Shown: in pieces, positions 1 to 8,906 of the stretch
Layout: the number at the start of each line of letters is the position of its first letter
Position numbering within the stretch: position 1 is the first letter of the stretch
Source of the DNA: Fictibacillus halophilus
Lineage (GTDB): Bacteria > Bacillota > Bacilli > Bacillales > Fictibacillaceae
NCBI RefSeq assembly: GCF_016401385.1
Contig: NZ_JAEACF010000001.1
Span: 248,001 to 312,000, forward strand
Direction of reading: 5' to 3'
DNA length: 64,000 nt
The notes under the pieces: generated by a model
Seen by the model: the letters and a program-made list of their open reading frames with translations, nothing else
What the model was told of the DNA's origin: nothing
Database searches by the model: none
Program-made: the position numbers and the translations under genes

Positions 1-1
1 T

Positions 2-100
2 TATCATATTAGCATCAATACGATGAATGCTATGGGAGCGGGAGCCTATCAGTCAGATCAAGTCCGTTACTTCATCATTTCCCCGGAACTTTTTAACTAA
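2..100 (+). CDS. C-terminal end of an unidentified protein (cut by window start)
   Basis: An open frame runs in from the left edge and ends at TAA 98-100. It gives 32 residues that end in ISPELFN. No start codon is inside the window, so this is the tail of a longer gene. I do not recognise the family. It lies 18 bases before the start of the next gene on the same strand, so the two may be co-transcribed. The call that it is coding rests on the open frame and its position only. Confidence 0.5.
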   Translation, partial: YHISINTMNAMGAGAYQSDQVRYFIISPELFN

Positions 101-118
101 ATAGAGGAGGTCATATAC

Positions 119-889
119 GTGTATCTACCGTCATTTTCACTTAAAGGCAAAACAGCACTCGTAACGGGTGCTGGAAGGGGGATCGGACAAGCGATCGCGA
201 TTGGATATGCAGAAGCCGGAGCGGATGTGATCATTGTATCCAGAACACAATCTGATCTGGAAAAGACAGCACAGTTGATCGAACGTGCAGGAACAAAGGC
301 GTATCTTTTTGAAGCGGACGTTACGAACAAGGATCAGGTGATAGGAATCTTTGAAACACTAGATTCAGAGCAGATCAGCGTCGATGTACTTGTGAACAAT
401 GCTGGAATGAATATCCGATCAAAAGCTTTAGATGTCTCTGATGAGGAATGGGATACGATCATGCACACGAACCTTCGTTCAGCTTTTTGGTTCTCACAAC
501 AAGCAGGGAAACGAATGAAGGAAGCTGGAGGAGGAAAGATCATTACGATTTCTTCTGTTGCTGGACATGTTGCTCTTCGTACAGGTGTAGTATATGCCTC
601 TACTAAAGCTGCTATCATACAGATGACAAAGAACTTAGCACTTGAGTGGGGACAATACGGAATTAATGTGAACAGCATAGGGCCATGGTATTTTAAGACA
701 CCATTAACAGAGAAACTTCTAGCTGACGAGGAATATCTGCAAGATATACTTGCTGTTACCCCGCAAAGAAGAGTAGGAGAACTACCTGACCTTGTGGGAC
801 CTGCGGTATTCTTAGCAAGTGAAGCAGCTGATTATGTGAACGGTCAAACACTTTTTGTTGATGGTGGAATGACCATTCAAGGGTTCTGA
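119..889 (+). CDS. SDR-family NAD(P)-dependent oxidoreductase (gluconate 5-dehydrogenase-like)
   Basis: A classical short-chain dehydrogenase of 256 residues, the usual length. The cofactor motif TGAGRGIG sits at residues 16-23, NNAG near 93, and the catalytic Ser146, Tyr159 and Lys163 (YASTK) are all present. The C-terminus has the typical VNGQTLFVDGGM. The overall pattern (NNAGMNIR, TPLTEKLL) is that of the gluconate 5-dehydrogenase/2-deoxy-gluconate dehydrogenase branch, but the sugar or other substrate cannot be read from the sequence. The start is GTG at 119, eight bases after GAGGAGG (104-110). A conserved reductase role is sure; the substrate is inferred weakly. Confidence 0.92.
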   Translation: MYLPSFSLKGKTALVTGAGRGIGQAIAIGYAEAGADVIIVSRTQSDLEKTAQLIERAGTKAYLFEADVTNKDQVIGIFETLDSEQISVDVLVNNAGMNIRSKALDVSDEEWDTIMHTNLRSAFWFSQQAGKRMKEAGGGKIITISSVAGHVALRTGVVYASTKAAIIQMTKNLALEWGQYGINVNSIGPWYFKTPLTEKLLADEEYLQDILAVTPQRRVGELPDLVGPAVFLASEAADYVNGQTLFVDGGMTIQGF

Positions 890-1020
890 TTAGAAAATGA
901 ATTATTAAACTATATAAATATTTTTCGGAATTTTGTATCTTTCTGTATGAAACCTATCTTTTTCGTTAATAATGTTGCTACACAAGCAGTTCATTTAATG
1001 TTTGAAGGGAGCAACTTATA

Positions 1021-1299
1021 ATGAAAAAGATGGATTTAGTAGATGCAGTTCGAAATGCAACGAGTATGAACAAAAAAGAATCAGCGCTTGCCGTTGATGC
1101 TGTGCTAGATGCGATTACAGATGCTTTGAAAAACGGTGAAAGCGTGCAGCTTATCGGTTTCGGAACATTTGAAACAAGAAACCGTAACGCAAGAAAAGGA
1201 CGCAATCCTCTTACTGGTGAAGAAATTATGATTCAAGCAAGTAACGTGCCAGCTTTCAAGCCAGGTAAATCGCTAAAAGAAGCGGTAAAAGCCGTTTAA
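1021..1299 (+). CDS. hup: HU-family DNA-binding protein
   Basis: A 92-residue histone-like HU protein. It has the N-terminal dimerisation helices, then [18 protein letters not shown] (about residues 48-65), which is the conserved beta-arm DNA-binding signature, and a C-terminal [15 protein letters not shown] bends and compacts DNA as a dimer in the nucleoid. The ATG at 1021 follows GAAGGGAGC at a normal distance. The gene stands alone between a 131-base upstream gap and a strong terminator at 1318-1346. It could be the main HU or a paralogue of hbs; the window does not decide. Confidence 0.95.
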   Translation: MKKMDLVDAVRNATSMNKKESALAVDAVLDAITDALKNGESVQLIGFGTFETRNRNARKGRNPLTGEEIMIQASNVPAFKPGKSLKEAVKAV

Positions 1300-1317
1300 T
1301 CGTCAGCATATACAAAG

Positions 1318-1346
1318 GACGCTTTCCACTGGGAAAGCGTCTTTTT
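1318..1346 (+). terminator. Intrinsic terminator of the HU gene
   Basis: A perfect 10-bp stem (GACGCTTTCC at 1318-1327, GGAAAGCGTC at 1332-1341) with a 4-base loop, followed by five T. Confidence 0.92.
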
Positions 1347-1470
1347 GTCATATTTAGGCGAAAAATAAACGAATTTGACGTGCGAATCTCCGAAAAAAAT
1401 AAAGGAAAATAGCCCCTTTTATTTAATTTATAGACGTTAAGAAAGTTTTAGTAAAAAAAGGGTGGATAAG

Positions 1471-3315
1471 ATGAAAGTATTGAGTCAGGACGAATTACCT
1501 GCAGTTGCCACTTTAAAAGAAATGATTGATGTCCTGCCCGAATTTGTTTGTTTAAGGTATCCGGATGGAACATGGGCAGAAGCGAACCGGTTCGCTCTTA
1601 ATATTTATGGAATCAACCACGATGAATATAAAGGAAAAAGTCTTGAGGAACTTGAAACAAGACTTTCATATGAAGCAATTGAAAGATGTAACCTTTCCGA
1701 TAAGAGAGCTTGGGAAACAAGAAAACCAATAAAAACCGCTGAAAAGATTATCATGAAGAACGGTCGTAAAGTGATGCTAGAGCTCATCAAGCAACCAACC
1801 TTTACGAGTGATGGTAAACCACAAGTGTTGGTCATCACAGGACGTGATATAACACCTCATAAACAGAAGGAAGAAGAGCTGAGTGTTGCTCTAGACCTTT
1901 TAGAGTCAGTTTTAAAAGGAACAACAGATGCCATTCTCATCATCAATACAAGACAAGAAGTCATTAAGGTGAACGATGCATTCATTCAGATGTTCGGCTG
2001 GGCCGAAGAAGATTTCTCGGAGGATAATGACGATTATCCTGTTATTACACCAGCACACTTGCAAGGTGAATCGAAGGAGATCATTGATCTTTTAAAACAA
2101 GGACAATCCGTTCCGCTTCATGAAACACAGCGTATACACAAAGACGGAACCGTATTTGACGTATCCGCTTCTTTTTCAAACATATGTGACATGGACGGTA
2201 AAATTATGGGGTTTGTAATTGTATACCGTGATATTACTTCTCAGAAAAAAGTAGAGCGTGCTCTACGGGAAAGTGAGGCGAAATATCGTTTGATCGCAGA
2301 ACATTCTACAGATCTGATTACTGTTATTGATCCATCAGGTATTATTCAGTATGTATCTCCATCACATTTGCCTGTACTTGGCTACGAAGATGGTGAGATT
2401 AAAGGTGCTATCCTCGAGATGGTTCATCCCGATGATATGGAGAGTCTCTCTGATCAGTTCATGAGAGCACTTGTAAAAAAAGAACCTTTCCAGTCAGAGT
2501 TCAGGCTGTTGCATAAAAATGGTGATTGGATATTATTGGAGGCGCGCGGTGTTCCAGTAATGACAAAGGAAGGTCATGTCGAGAGCTTAGTTACGTTTGC
2601 TAGAGATGTAACGAAAGCAAAGCAGACAGAAGAACTCATGTTAAAATCAGAGAAGCTATCTGTTCTAGGTGAGCTTGCTGCAGGAGTCGCACATGAAATT
2701 CGAAATCCACTAACTTCACTAAAAGGGTTTACGAAACTTTTAACAGATGCAGACGATGTGATCCGTCTAGAATATTTAAGAATCATGGAGTCAGAATTGA
2801 ATCGAATCAACGATATCGTAGGTGAGCTTATGCTTGTAGCTAAACCACAGGCAGTCAGCTTTGAACATACGAACATTCAAGAATTGATCTATAGTGTAGT
2901 AAGATTGCTAGAAACGCAAGCAATCATGAAAAACATTCAGATTTGGGTAAACATCTCAGATAACATTCCGCTTGTATATGGAGTGGAGAATCAGCTTAAA
3001 CAGCTCTTCATCAATCTATTAAAGAATGCGATCGAAAGTATGGAGAAGGACGGAGAGATCCATATTAAGATCGGAACACGAAACGATTCTGTCCTTCTCG
3101 AGTTAAAAGATCAAGGCTGTGGTATTCCAGCAGAACGTTTAAAAACCCTTGGAGAACCCTTCTATACAACGAAGGAAAAGGGCACGGGATTAGGATTGAT
3201 GGTGTGTTTTAAGATCATTGAAGAGCACGGTGGAGCTATTCAATTTTCTTCGGTTGAGAACGAAGGAACAAAAGTAGAAATAGAACTTCCAACTGCACCA
3301 TCTTCATCGAAATAA
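1471..3315 (+). CDS. PAS-domain sensor histidine kinase (KinA/KinE type)
   Basis: A soluble kinase of about 614 residues with no membrane segment. Three PAS/PAC units occupy roughly residues 15-130, 140-265 and 270-390; PAC-like ends such as VIVYRDIT and VTFARDVT can be seen. The HisKA H-box (GVAHEIRNPLTSLKGF) puts the phosphorylated His near residue 408, and the HATPase part has the N-box NLLKNAIESM, G1 DQGCGIP and G2 GTGLGL. This layout is that of Bacillus sporulation-type kinases feeding Spo0F/Spo0A, but no response regulator lies next to it, so the target is inferred only. I chose ATG 1471, six bases after AAGGGTGG; a GTG at 1462 in the same frame lacks a good ribosome site. Confidence 0.9.
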   Translation: MKVLSQDELPAVATLKEMIDVLPEFVCLRYPDGTWAEANRFALNIYGINHDEYKGKSLEELETRLSYEAIERCNLSDKRAWETRKPIKTAEKIIMKNGRKVMLELIKQPTFTSDGKPQVLVITGRDITPHKQKEEELSVALDLLESVLKGTTDAILIINTRQEVIKVNDAFIQMFGWAEEDFSEDNDDYPVITPAHLQGESKEIIDLLKQGQSVPLHETQRIHKDGTVFDVSASFSNICDMDGKIMGFVIVYRDITSQKKVERALRESEAKYRLIAEHSTDLITVIDPSGIIQYVSPSHLPVLGYEDGEIKGAILEMVHPDDMESLSDQFMRALVKKEPFQSEFRLLHKNGDWILLEARGVPVMTKEGHVESLVTFARDVTKAKQTEELMLKSEKLSVLGELAAGVAHEIRNPLTSLKGFTKLLTDADDVIRLEYLRIMESELNRINDIVGELMLVAKPQAVSFEHTNIQELIYSVVRLLETQAIMKNIQIWVNISDNIPLVYGVENQLKQLFINLLKNAIESMEKDGEIHIKIGTRNDSVLLELKDQGCGIPAERLKTLGEPFYTTKEKGTGLGLMVCFKIIEEHGGAIQFSSVENEGTKVEIELPTAPSSSK

Positions 3316-3368
3316 GGTTTAATGTGTGTAAAATCCGACCACACTGTTCATAAGGGAGTGTGGGAGAG

Positions 3369-3617
3369 ATGAATAAATACCGTATCTTTTTTGTGTATAG
3401 AGTGAAAGATATAAATTATATTCATGTGCATGGGATGAACATGGAAAATAAGAAGTTGTTCACGGTTCTGATTTCCTCTCCAAACGATGAGATGAATCTA
3501 GTGAATCATCACAGTGAGCTTCCTATTGAACTGTTGTCATTGTTGGAGGCAGAGAGCACACGAATTAATTCTGGCCACTATGATCTCGCTCATTGGGAAC
3601 CATATACGTACAGCTGA
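3369..3617 (+). CDS. Small hypothetical protein (82 residues)
   Basis: An unrecognised protein starting MNKYRIFFVYRVKDINY and mixing charged and aromatic residues, with no signal peptide or membrane segment. ATG 3369 has AAGGGAG ten bases upstream; an in-frame GTG at 3360 is an alternative. The gene sits 53 bases after the sensor kinase and ends at a strong terminator (3620-3650). A 7-bp inverted repeat (CCACACT 3339-3345, AGTGTGG 3357-3363) brackets the ribosome site, so translation could be structure-controlled. No function is claimed. Confidence 0.7.
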   Translation: MNKYRIFFVYRVKDINYIHVHGMNMENKKLFTVLISSPNDEMNLVNHHSELPIELLSLLEAESTRINSGHYDLAHWEPYTYS

Positions 3618-3619
3618 AG

Positions 3620-3650
3620 CTCCTTTCATTTTGTTGAAAGGAGTTTTTTT
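3620..3650 (+). terminator. Intrinsic terminator
   Basis: A 9-bp stem CTCCTTTCA (3620-3628) with TGAAAGGAG (3635-3643), a 6-base loop and seven T. It closes the kinase/small protein transcript. Confidence 0.92.
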
Positions 3651-3692
3651 GTGTAAAATGTTCCTAAAAGAATAAAAGGAGAATTTCTGATT

Positions 3693-4136
3693 ATGACGCA
3701 AGACGAAATTGTAGATTTGTTAACAGGCAAAATCAAACTTGTTCGAACTGAACTTGGATATACACAAGACAAGATGGCCGATATATTAGGTATTTCAAAG
3801 AAAACGCTAGTACAGATCGAAAAAGAAAGAATCAAAGCGAGCTGGACTGTAATCGTTGCTATGTGTGCATTATTTCGAAATTCTGACATTCTTAATCATG
3901 CGCTTGGTGGAAATCCGCTTGATGTTATGGAACTAGTCGTCCATGAGTATGTAGCGAGATCTAAAGAAAAAACATGGGGTGGACATGTCTGGTGGAAAGA
4001 GATAGATTCACTTAAAGGCTACCGGCTTCAGCAGAATGTAATCAGTCAGCATTTCCGAATTCTTGATCAAAATGATTATCGGGTATATAGTTCCTTTGAA
4101 GAAAATGAAGCAAGAAAGAGATTGAAAGAGATATAG
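3693..4136 (+). CDS. XRE-family helix-turn-helix regulator with C-terminal extension
   Basis: A 147-residue protein. Residues 10-60 form a Cro/CI-type helix-turn-helix (LGYTQDKMADILGISKKTL for helices 2-3). The rest, about residues 75-147, is an Arg/Lys- and Trp-containing tail (TWGGHVWWKEIDSLKGY) that I do not recognise; it may sense a ligand or mediate dimers. ATG 3693 follows AAAGGAG with a rather long spacing of 11 bases. It stands alone between a terminator and the secreted phosphoesterase gene. It might regulate that neighbour, which is inference from position only. Confidence 0.8.
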   Translation: MTQDEIVDLLTGKIKLVRTELGYTQDKMADILGISKKTLVQIEKERIKASWTVIVAMCALFRNSDILNHALGGNPLDVMELVVHEYVARSKEKTWGGHVWWKEIDSLKGYRLQQNVISQHFRILDQNDYRVYSSFEENEARKRLKEI

Positions 4137-4171
4137 TAAAATAATTTATTCATAAAATGTTTAATGTGCTG

Positions 4172-4200
4172 TTACATGAAATTTACGTTGTGCTGTTACT
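4172..4200 (+). promoter_or_regulatory. Possible PhoP (Pho-box-like) repeats
   Basis: Three TTACN units lie at 4172-4176 (TTACA), 4183-4187 (TTACG) and 4196-4200 (TTACT), spaced 11 and 13 bases apart. Bacillus PhoP binds TTAACA-like repeats at about 11-base spacing. An 11-base direct repeat, TGTGCTGTTAC, also occurs at 4165-4175 and 4189-4199. The downstream gene is a secreted phosphoesterase, which fits, but the match is imperfect. Confidence 0.3.
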
Positions 4201-4236
4201 TTCAAGATGCAAGTTATTTTGAAGGGAGAGTTACAC

Positions 4237-5985
4237 ATGAATTGGAGAACGAAGCTAACAGCACTTGTTATTTCGGGTGCTTTAACGATACCTGCTGGCC
4301 AAGCACATGCCTTCTTGTCTGGTATAGACAAACAAGATGGTGGGATTGGAAACACTGAAAATTATTTGGATCATGTACCTAATTTGGCACTAGATCCAAA
4401 AGTAGATAATGTTATTTATCCACTTATGTCAACTCCGGCAATAAAAAAGAACGGATCAGATCTGACGATTAAGGTGGATACTAAAGATAAAGAACCTGCA
4501 GGATGGGAAGTTTCTTTAAATCCAACTGAAGCAGCGAATATTGATGGAACATTTACTCTTCCTGTAAAAAATGTGCAAAAAGGATCTTCTTATTGGAAGG
4601 ACAGCTCTTCTATTTATGAAGTTACGGTACAAATTCCAGATGAGGTTCCAGAAGAGTTATTTGATCTGCAAGTTTCTTATACTGGGAATGGAACGCGTAT
4701 TACAGATGATGAACCAAACTCGGTAAAGGTAGTTAAAGAGTTCAAGAAAGAATTTAAGTTTATGCATCTAACGGATATTCATGTTGGCTCTCCACGTAAT
4801 ATTGCAGACCCTGCTAATATTACTGAAGCTGGATTGTGGCACCCAGATCGAACGAAACGTTGGTTATATCTCCAAAAAACGATTAAACAAGTGAATTTGT
4901 TAAAACCAGATTTTGTGGTGATGACTGGTGATTTAATGTATGGTCAGATGAATCCGAAAGAATATATCTATGAATATGAAGAAACATACCGCATGCTGAA
5001 GCAGTTTGATGTTCCTGTGTATATCGTCCCAGGGAACCATGATTATTATGCACAAGATGCTACACTAACTGATGGTGCTAAGTATTGGGAACAATATTTC
5101 GGTCCCCAGTATTTCTCATTTGATTATGGACCATATGCTCACATGATCGGATACAACTCTTTTGATTGGCACAAGTTTGATAGACAAGGCCACGGATCCG
5201 TATCTGTTCCAACTTGGGGTGGACAAATACGTGATGAGCAGATGGAGTGGATTAAAAAAGATTTAGCAGATAACAAATCCAGTGCACAACCTGAACAAGT
5301 AAGGGGATTATTTTCTCACCATAATCCATTATGGCGTGATCGTGACATATGGCCGTCAACAGATCCGCATGTAAACGAGTATTGGAAAGAATACGATGCT
5401 AAGCATGATCCTCAGCATTTAACAACACTCATAAAAGGTGAGGCGCTCGGTATTAAATACGATCAGCAATGGCATGGTGAAGGATCTCATGAACTGATTG
5501 ATATAATGAAGCAGAACAACGTTAATATATCTTTGCATGGACATACGCACATCGATAACATTACAGAGCAAGACGGTATTTTGTATTCCACGACTGCTTC
5601 TATTGAATTATCAGCTAAACCATGGGTAGGCTATCGTTTGTTTGAGAAGAATGCAGCTGATAATAAATTTAGTTCATACGTATATGAAGGTCCAGATCGA
5701 TCCATGCCGGTTTATCAAAATGGGAATACGTCAGCTGGAGTTGTTTCATTTGAAAATAAGTTTCAACTGCCAAACGATGGATCTCAAGTTACCCAAACAG
5801 CTACAATTACGAATCGTTTAAATAAATCTTTGACCGTTAATATCCCATTCTATATGAAACAAGGCACCTACACGCCTTCTGTTGGTAAAGTAGTTGAAAC
5901 ACAATTATATGGTTCGAAACAGTTCGTAGAGGTGCAAGTAACCATTCCACCAAATACGGTAGAGAATGTAGAATTAAAAAGATAA
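4237..5985 (+). CDS. Secreted calcineurin-like metallophosphoesterase
   Basis: A 582-residue exported enzyme. The signal peptide starts MNWRTKLTALVISGALTI and should be cut after AHA near residue 25. The metal-binding blocks of the family are complete and in order: LTDIHVG, MTGDLMYG, VPGNHDYY, SHHNP and LHGHTHID. An N-terminal beta-rich part (about 40-170) and a C-terminal beta-rich tail (about 490-582) flank the catalytic core. It should hydrolyse phosphomono- or diesters outside the membrane; the substrate is unknown. ATG 4237 follows AAGGGAGAG; an upstream in-frame ATG at 4207 has no ribosome site and would block the signal peptide. Confidence 0.88.
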   Translation: MNWRTKLTALVISGALTIPAGQAHAFLSGIDKQDGGIGNTENYLDHVPNLALDPKVDNVIYPLMSTPAIKKNGSDLTIKVDTKDKEPAGWEVSLNPTEAANIDGTFTLPVKNVQKGSSYWKDSSSIYEVTVQIPDEVPEELFDLQVSYTGNGTRITDDEPNSVKVVKEFKKEFKFMHLTDIHVGSPRNIADPANITEAGLWHPDRTKRWLYLQKTIKQVNLLKPDFVVMTGDLMYGQMNPKEYIYEYEETYRMLKQFDVPVYIVPGNHDYYAQDATLTDGAKYWEQYFGPQYFSFDYGPYAHMIGYNSFDWHKFDRQGHGSVSVPTWGGQIRDEQMEWIKKDLADNKSSAQPEQVRGLFSHHNPLWRDRDIWPSTDPHVNEYWKEYDAKHDPQHLTTLIKGEALGIKYDQQWHGEGSHELIDIMKQNNVNISLHGHTHIDNITEQDGILYSTTASIELSAKPWVGYRLFEKNAADNKFSSYVYEGPDRSMPVYQNGNTSAGVVSFENKFQLPNDGSQVTQTATITNRLNKSLTVNIPFYMKQGTYTPSVGKVVETQLYGSKQFVEVQVTIPPNTVENVELKR

Positions 5986-5994
5986 GTAAGAAAA

Positions 5995-6028
5995 ACACCT
6001 GAGCAGAAATTTGCTCAGGTGTTTTTTT
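5995..6028 (+). terminator. Intrinsic terminator of the phosphoesterase gene
   Basis: A perfect 11-bp stem ACACCTGAGCA / TGCTCAGGTGT with a 6-base loop and at least six T. Confidence 0.93.
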
Positions 6029-6091
6029 ATTGATGGTAGATAAGTTAAGAAACTCTATAAATGACTAGTAGTTTTATTATCATTTTGAGAC

Positions 6092-6119
6092 TAAAACATT
6101 TGAAATTCTTAACCGATAA
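6092..6119 (+). promoter_or_regulatory. Sigma-D-like (motility) promoter for cheW-mcp
   Basis: TAAA at 6092-6095 and ACCGATAA at 6112-6119, with 16 bases between them. The Bacillus sigma-D consensus is TAAA-N14-16-GCCGATAT. The site lies 60 bases before a cheW-like gene followed by a chemoreceptor, just the kind of genes sigma-D controls. Confidence 0.65.
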
Positions 6120-6179
6120 AAAGAAGAGGACTTATGTCTATAGTTTAATGAAGAAATACCTAGAAAAGGAGCAAGTGAG

Positions 6180-6620
6180 ATGTCACTTAGCACTCAAACT
6201 TTAAAGATTGTTGTAATTACAGCTGGTGTTGAACAATATGGGCTGTCGATTGAACACGTGGCTTCAATTGAGCGCGTTCTGGAAATAACACCTATGCCAG
6301 AGATGCCTTCAGATGTATTAGGAATCATTCATTTAAGAGGGAAAGTTATTCCGATCATTGATTTTGGACAGCTGATCGGCAAAGGAAAGACTGAAATCAT
6401 AGATCAAACTAGAATCGTTATTTTGCAGAACGAAGAAAGTTTTTTAGGACTTTTAACTGAAGCTGCAACCGATGTTATTGATATCGAAGTAGATTCCATA
6501 CAATCACCAGGAAGTTTTCGTTCAAAAGAGGACTCGTTAATACAAGGAGTCTCTAAGCAGGATGATCACCTAATCATTGTGCTAAATTGTCCTGTTATTT
6601 TTAGAAACAGAAATTTATAA
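6180..6620 (+). CDS. CheW-like chemotaxis coupling protein
   Basis: A 146-residue single CheW domain: the early IEHVASIERVLEITPMPEMP, the signature VLGIIHLRGKVIPIIDF near residues 45-62, and a final VLNCPVIFRN. CheW proteins link chemoreceptors to the kinase CheA at the membrane. The ATG follows AAAAGGAGC. Only 10 bases separate it from the chemoreceptor gene, so the two form an operon and probably a dedicated receptor-coupler pair. It lacks the receiver domain of CheV. Confidence 0.88.
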   Translation: MSLSTQTLKIVVITAGVEQYGLSIEHVASIERVLEITPMPEMPSDVLGIIHLRGKVIPIIDFGQLIGKGKTEIIDQTRIVILQNEESFLGLLTEAATDVIDIEVDSIQSPGSFRSKEDSLIQGVSKQDDHLIIVLNCPVIFRNRNL

Positions 6621-6630
6621 GAGGTGACGT

Positions 6631-8319
6631 ATGAAACTGACGTTGAGAAAAAAGCTAGTAGGATCTTTTTTAACGATTGCCGTACTTTTTGCTGCAACTT
6701 GCGGTGTTTTCTTTTACTTTTTAAAAGATATGCAACATACATATAGTGAACTATTAGACAGAAGAACGGTAATCTATAACAATGCTAAAGAGATTGAACT
6801 TCAAGCGACCGTGCAAAATAATAGTGTTCGCGAGTACTTGCTCGAGCAATCGACTGAAAGCAAACAAAAGTTGACCGACGCAAATCAAAGGATTAATACA
6901 CTCGTAAATGACACGATGAAACTGGTTAAAGTTAAAGCAGATAAAGATAGACTTGAGAAGATTTATTATCTAAACAATGATTACAAAACTGAATCAGACC
7001 GCGTTCTGCAAAATTCAATGAGTAACATGGAAGCTGCAAATGAATATGCGAAAAGCACTCTTTTTCCACTAGGCAGAGAAATGCGAGCTGTTACAGAAGA
7101 GATGGGTAAGAGGCAAGCAAATCTAATGGCTGAGGGCAGGGTAGTCGTTGCAGACGAAGAGAAGTTTGTTGTCTCTCTCATCACAATTTTAGGAATCGTT
7201 ATTGTTGTGTCTGCAATTGTAATCGGTTACACGATTTCGCTCATGATCTCTAGACCTGTGGTGAGAATGTCCAAGATGCTAAATGATATTGCAGACGGTG
7301 ATCTGACCATGGATCCGATCTCGGTAAAAAATAAAGATGAGATTGGTATGCTCGCGGATGGCATCAACCATATGGGAACAAACCTTGCAACCTTAATTAG
7401 ACAAGTAAGAGCCACAGCAGAACAAGTGGCAGCATCTTCTGAAGAATTAACGGCTTCGGCTGAGCAAACGAGTATGGCAACAGAACAAATCGCAACAACG
7501 ATTGGTGAAGTGGCAGGTGGATCTCAAGAACAAGTTCGAACAGTAGACGATATTGTTGAAGCCATGAACCAGCTTTCTGCAGGCATTCAACAGATTGCAG
7601 TTAGTATGCAGAACATGTCTGAAGCATCATCTCGTTCTATGCATGTAGCAGAAGGTGGCAATGATACGATTCAAAAAACGATCGGCCAAATGGATGCAAT
7701 TCATACTTCTATGGACAGCACTTCTCAAGTTGTAAAGGATCTTGGTGAACAGTCTCAGGAAATTACAAATATTGTTGACGTGATCACGGATATTGCAGGT
7801 CAGACCAACTTGCTAGCACTGAATGCAGCGATCGAGGCAGCACGTGCAGGAGAACAAGGCAGAGGTTTTGCAGTAGTTGCAGATGAAGTTCGAAAGTTAG
7901 CAGAGCAATCTTCAGCGTCTGCATCTCAGATTGGTCAACTGATTACTAGCATTCAGGAACTTACTGAAAAAGCTGTTACCGCAATGAATAACGGTGCGAT
8001 AGAAGTAAATGACGGTAGGGAACTCGTCTATCAATCAGGAGAAGCCTTTAAAAGTCTGTACGAAACAGTTGCAGAGGTTTCTAATCAAGTAAGCGATATC
8101 TCAGCCGCAACAGAGCAGATGACAGCTAGTACAGAACATGTCGTTGGCTCGATCGATGTGATCTCTTCGATGGCAGAAACAGCAGCTTCGTCCACGCAAG
8201 AAGTTTCTGCTTCTGCAGAAGAACAGCTAGCAAGCATGGAGGAGATCTCGTCTTCATCAAATGCACTTTCACAGCTGGCTGAAGAGATGAATGAAGCTAT
8301 AAATAAATTTAAAGTGTAA
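6631..8319 (+). CDS. Methyl-accepting chemotaxis protein
   Basis: A 562-residue transmembrane chemoreceptor. TM1 is at about residues 9-31, TM2 at about 178-202, and between them lies a helical sensor region of about 145 residues that resembles the four-helix-bundle (4HB_MCP) type. A HAMP linker follows (about 203-256), then the long coiled-coil signalling domain whose hairpin tip reads [20 protein letters not shown]. The ligand is unknown. The ribosome site AGAGGTGA is well placed. It is transcribed with the cheW-like gene and ends at the terminator 8338-8366. Confidence 0.95.
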   Translation: MKLTLRKKLVGSFLTIAVLFAATCGVFFYFLKDMQHTYSELLDRRTVIYNNAKEIELQATVQNNSVREYLLEQSTESKQKLTDANQRINTLVNDTMKLVKVKADKDRLEKIYYLNNDYKTESDRVLQNSMSNMEAANEYAKSTLFPLGREMRAVTEEMGKRQANLMAEGRVVVADEEKFVVSLITILGIVIVVSAIVIGYTISLMISRPVVRMSKMLNDIADGDLTMDPISVKNKDEIGMLADGINHMGTNLATLIRQVRATAEQVAASSEELTASAEQTSMATEQIATTIGEVAGGSQEQVRTVDDIVEAMNQLSAGIQQIAVSMQNMSEASSRSMHVAEGGNDTIQKTIGQMDAIHTSMDSTSQVVKDLGEQSQEITNIVDVITDIAGQTNLLALNAAIEAARAGEQGRGFAVVADEVRKLAEQSSASASQIGQLITSIQELTEKAVTAMNNGAIEVNDGRELVYQSGEAFKSLYETVAEVSNQVSDISAATEQMTASTEHVVGSIDVISSMAETAASSTQEVSASAEEQLASMEEISSSSNALSQLAEEMNEAINKFKV

Positions 8320-8337
8320 AATTTGACGGAAAGTGAA

Positions 8338-8366
8338 GCCATCCAGCTAAAATGGGTGGCTTTTTT
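8338..8366 (+). terminator. Intrinsic terminator after the chemoreceptor gene
   Basis: GCCATCC (8338-8344) pairs with GGGTGGC (8354-8360), one G-T pair, followed by six T. Confidence 0.85.
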
Positions 8367-8428
8367 GTTTGAAATCAAGTTTTGGCTGAAGAATGATTAT
8401 TTTTAAGGTAAAGTGCGTGATCTAAAAA

Positions 8429-8573
8429 GGTGTAGGAGTGCTTTATCGGTGGTAAGAGAGTAGTTTTAGGTGAAAAGCAGTAACCTCCAGGTGGTCATAG
8501 AGCATTTACCGGTGATCAATCATGATTTTCAGTTGGTAGTAGGTGATTTAGCGGCGAACGTGTAACAGAATAT
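8429..8573. repeat. Degenerate 21-bp tandem repeat array (intergenic)
   Basis: GGTG or close variants recur at 8448, 8469, 8490, 8511, 8532 (GTTGGT) and 8553 (GGCGAA), exactly 21 bases apart, with a possible earlier copy at 8429. The units share little beyond GGTGRT and a central A-rich part, so the array has decayed. No open frame covers it. It fills most of the 300-base gap between the chemoreceptor gene and the next minus-strand gene. Confidence 0.55.
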
Positions 8574-8630
8574 AAAACCACGTACTGTAAATTTCATAAT
8601 ATTCTTCTACTATAAATAAAAAGGCCAAAC

Positions 8631-8660
8631 AAAAAAGCAGCTCTTCAAAAAGTGCTGCTT
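8631..8660 (-). terminator. Intrinsic terminator for the minus-strand YbjQ operon
   Basis: Read on the minus strand, AAGCAGC (8660-8654) pairs with GCTGCTT (8641-8635) and runs into a T-tract (8636-8631). Confidence 0.85.
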
Positions 8661-8675
8661 ATTATACAAAATAAT

Positions 8676-8906
8676 TTACTCTTCTTTATAAAACCGATCA
8701 CCCGTATCTGGATTATAATAGACGCGTTCTCTTTTTCCTGAAGTAGGATCGATAGATATCTCATCTGTCCAAATATAGCCTGAGGGCACTTTTGTTTCAC
8801 TTTTTTTGTATCGTTTATCAAAATAAAGCCAAGAGATGATGCCTAAGACAATTAAGAAGAGGATAGACAGAACCTGCCAGCCGATAAGGATGTTTATGAT
8901 ATTCAT
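8676..8906 (-). CDS. Small single-pass membrane protein, unknown function
   Basis: A 76-residue protein with one N-terminal membrane helix (about residues 5-28), then a charged cytosolic or outer tail ending YYNPDTGDRFYKEE. I do not recognise a family. Its start codon overlaps the stop of the upstream YbjQ gene by four bases (ATGA), so the two are translationally coupled and probably work together. A terminator follows at 8660-8631. Confidence 0.75.
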   Translation of the reverse strand: MNIINILIGWQVLSILFLIVLGIISWLYFDKRYKKSETKVPSGYIWTDEISIDPTSGKRERVYYNPDTGDRFYKEE

